From the NCBI GenBank assembly GCA_020722725.1, contig DYKG01000038.1, positions 1 through 33,063 on the forward strand: a DNA stretch of 33,063 bases. Direction: 5' to 3'. This document shows, in pieces, positions 33,048-33,063 of the stretch; position 1 is the first letter of the stretch; each line of letters begins with the position of its first letter. The notes below the pieces were generated by a model, which saw only the letters and a list, made by a program, of their open reading frames with translations, was not told the origin of the DNA and searched no databases. The translations under genes and the position numbers were made by a program. This DNA comes from Candidatus Methylomirabilis sp. (GTDB lineage Bacteria > Muiribacteriota > Ozemobacteria > Ozemobacterales > Ozemobacteraceae).

Positions 33048-33063
33048 ATGAAAAACGAAGAAC
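33048..33063 (+). CDS. Start of a gene cut by the window end
   Basis: ATG at 33048 has GAGG seven bases upstream and reads MKNEE before the window ends. With the GTGGACA sequence 45 bases upstream, it could be the first gene of an insertion sequence. Only five codons are visible, so this is a weak call. Confidence 0.3.

Noticed and set aside
1-33063. CRISPR arrays, tRNA or rRNA genes
   Set aside because: No regularly spaced repeats and no recognisable tRNA or rRNA sequence were seen on reading both strands; a covariance search was not possible.

Overview
The window reads as chromosome of an anaerobic or facultatively anaerobic bacterium with a Gram-negative type of envelope: there are lipoprotein and Sec signal peptides, an SppA-type protease and a GT-C membrane glycosyltransferase. 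Its centre is an NAD-linked, molybdenum- or tungsten-dependent formate dehydrogenase. GC content looks moderate by eye (not computed). I cannot name the phylum. Several proteins are unlike model-organism versions, for example a GlmS of about 860 residues with two insertions, which suggests a poorly sampled lineage. No rRNA, tRNA or CRISPR array was seen.

Layout. At 1-1276 there is a minus-strand zinc-ribbon protein, decayed coding sequence at the left edge and an internally deleted transposase remnant. At 1280-3993 lies a complete Mod-type oxyanion ABC importer. At 3996-6654 are two minus-strand genes, a tail-anchored Sel1-repeat protein and a glycosyltransferase. At 6799-7213 a wrecked copy of the redox regulator gene rex keeps its promoter and an almost ideal Rex operator. 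From 7497 to 19436 a single twelve-kilobase co-directional run encodes a HydABC-like formate dehydrogenase (NuoE-like, NuoF-like and a NuoG/FdhA fusion), an OFA-family formate/oxalate transporter, a 66-residue protein ending in a CRLGCFG motif, a Wtp-type tungstate/molybdate importer, a P-loop/MobA fusion and MoeA. Many of these genes overlap by ATGA.

From 19437 to 20173 there is a decayed IS630-family copy and a strong terminator. A related 111-bp MITE-like element sits inside the formate dehydrogenase operon, right at the wtpA stop codon. From 20278 to 33063 follow two secreted proteins of unknown role, glmS (frameshifted in this sequence), glnS, a small membrane protein, a CDF metal exporter, a DHH phosphoesterase, an S4 RNA-binding protein, a frameshifted ThiS/MoaD-like gene, a lipoprotein, a DUF2156-type protein, an Old-Yellow-Enzyme relative and an SppA-like protease.

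How the parts fit. The 7497-19436 run is nearly a self-contained kit for one metalloenzyme: the three-subunit enzyme, a carrier for its substrate or product, an importer for the metal, and the last steps of cofactor maturation (MoeA inserts the metal, MobA adds GMP). FdhD, MoaABCDE and MogA are not in the window. The Rex remnant just upstream suggests the operon was, or still is, under NADH/NAD control, now by a Rex encoded elsewhere if at all. The most interesting points are the rex wreck with its intact operator, the small CRLGCFG protein, the Cys4 P-loop/MobA fusion, the MITE inside the operon, the frameshifted sulfur-carrier gene, and two long unexplained palindromes.
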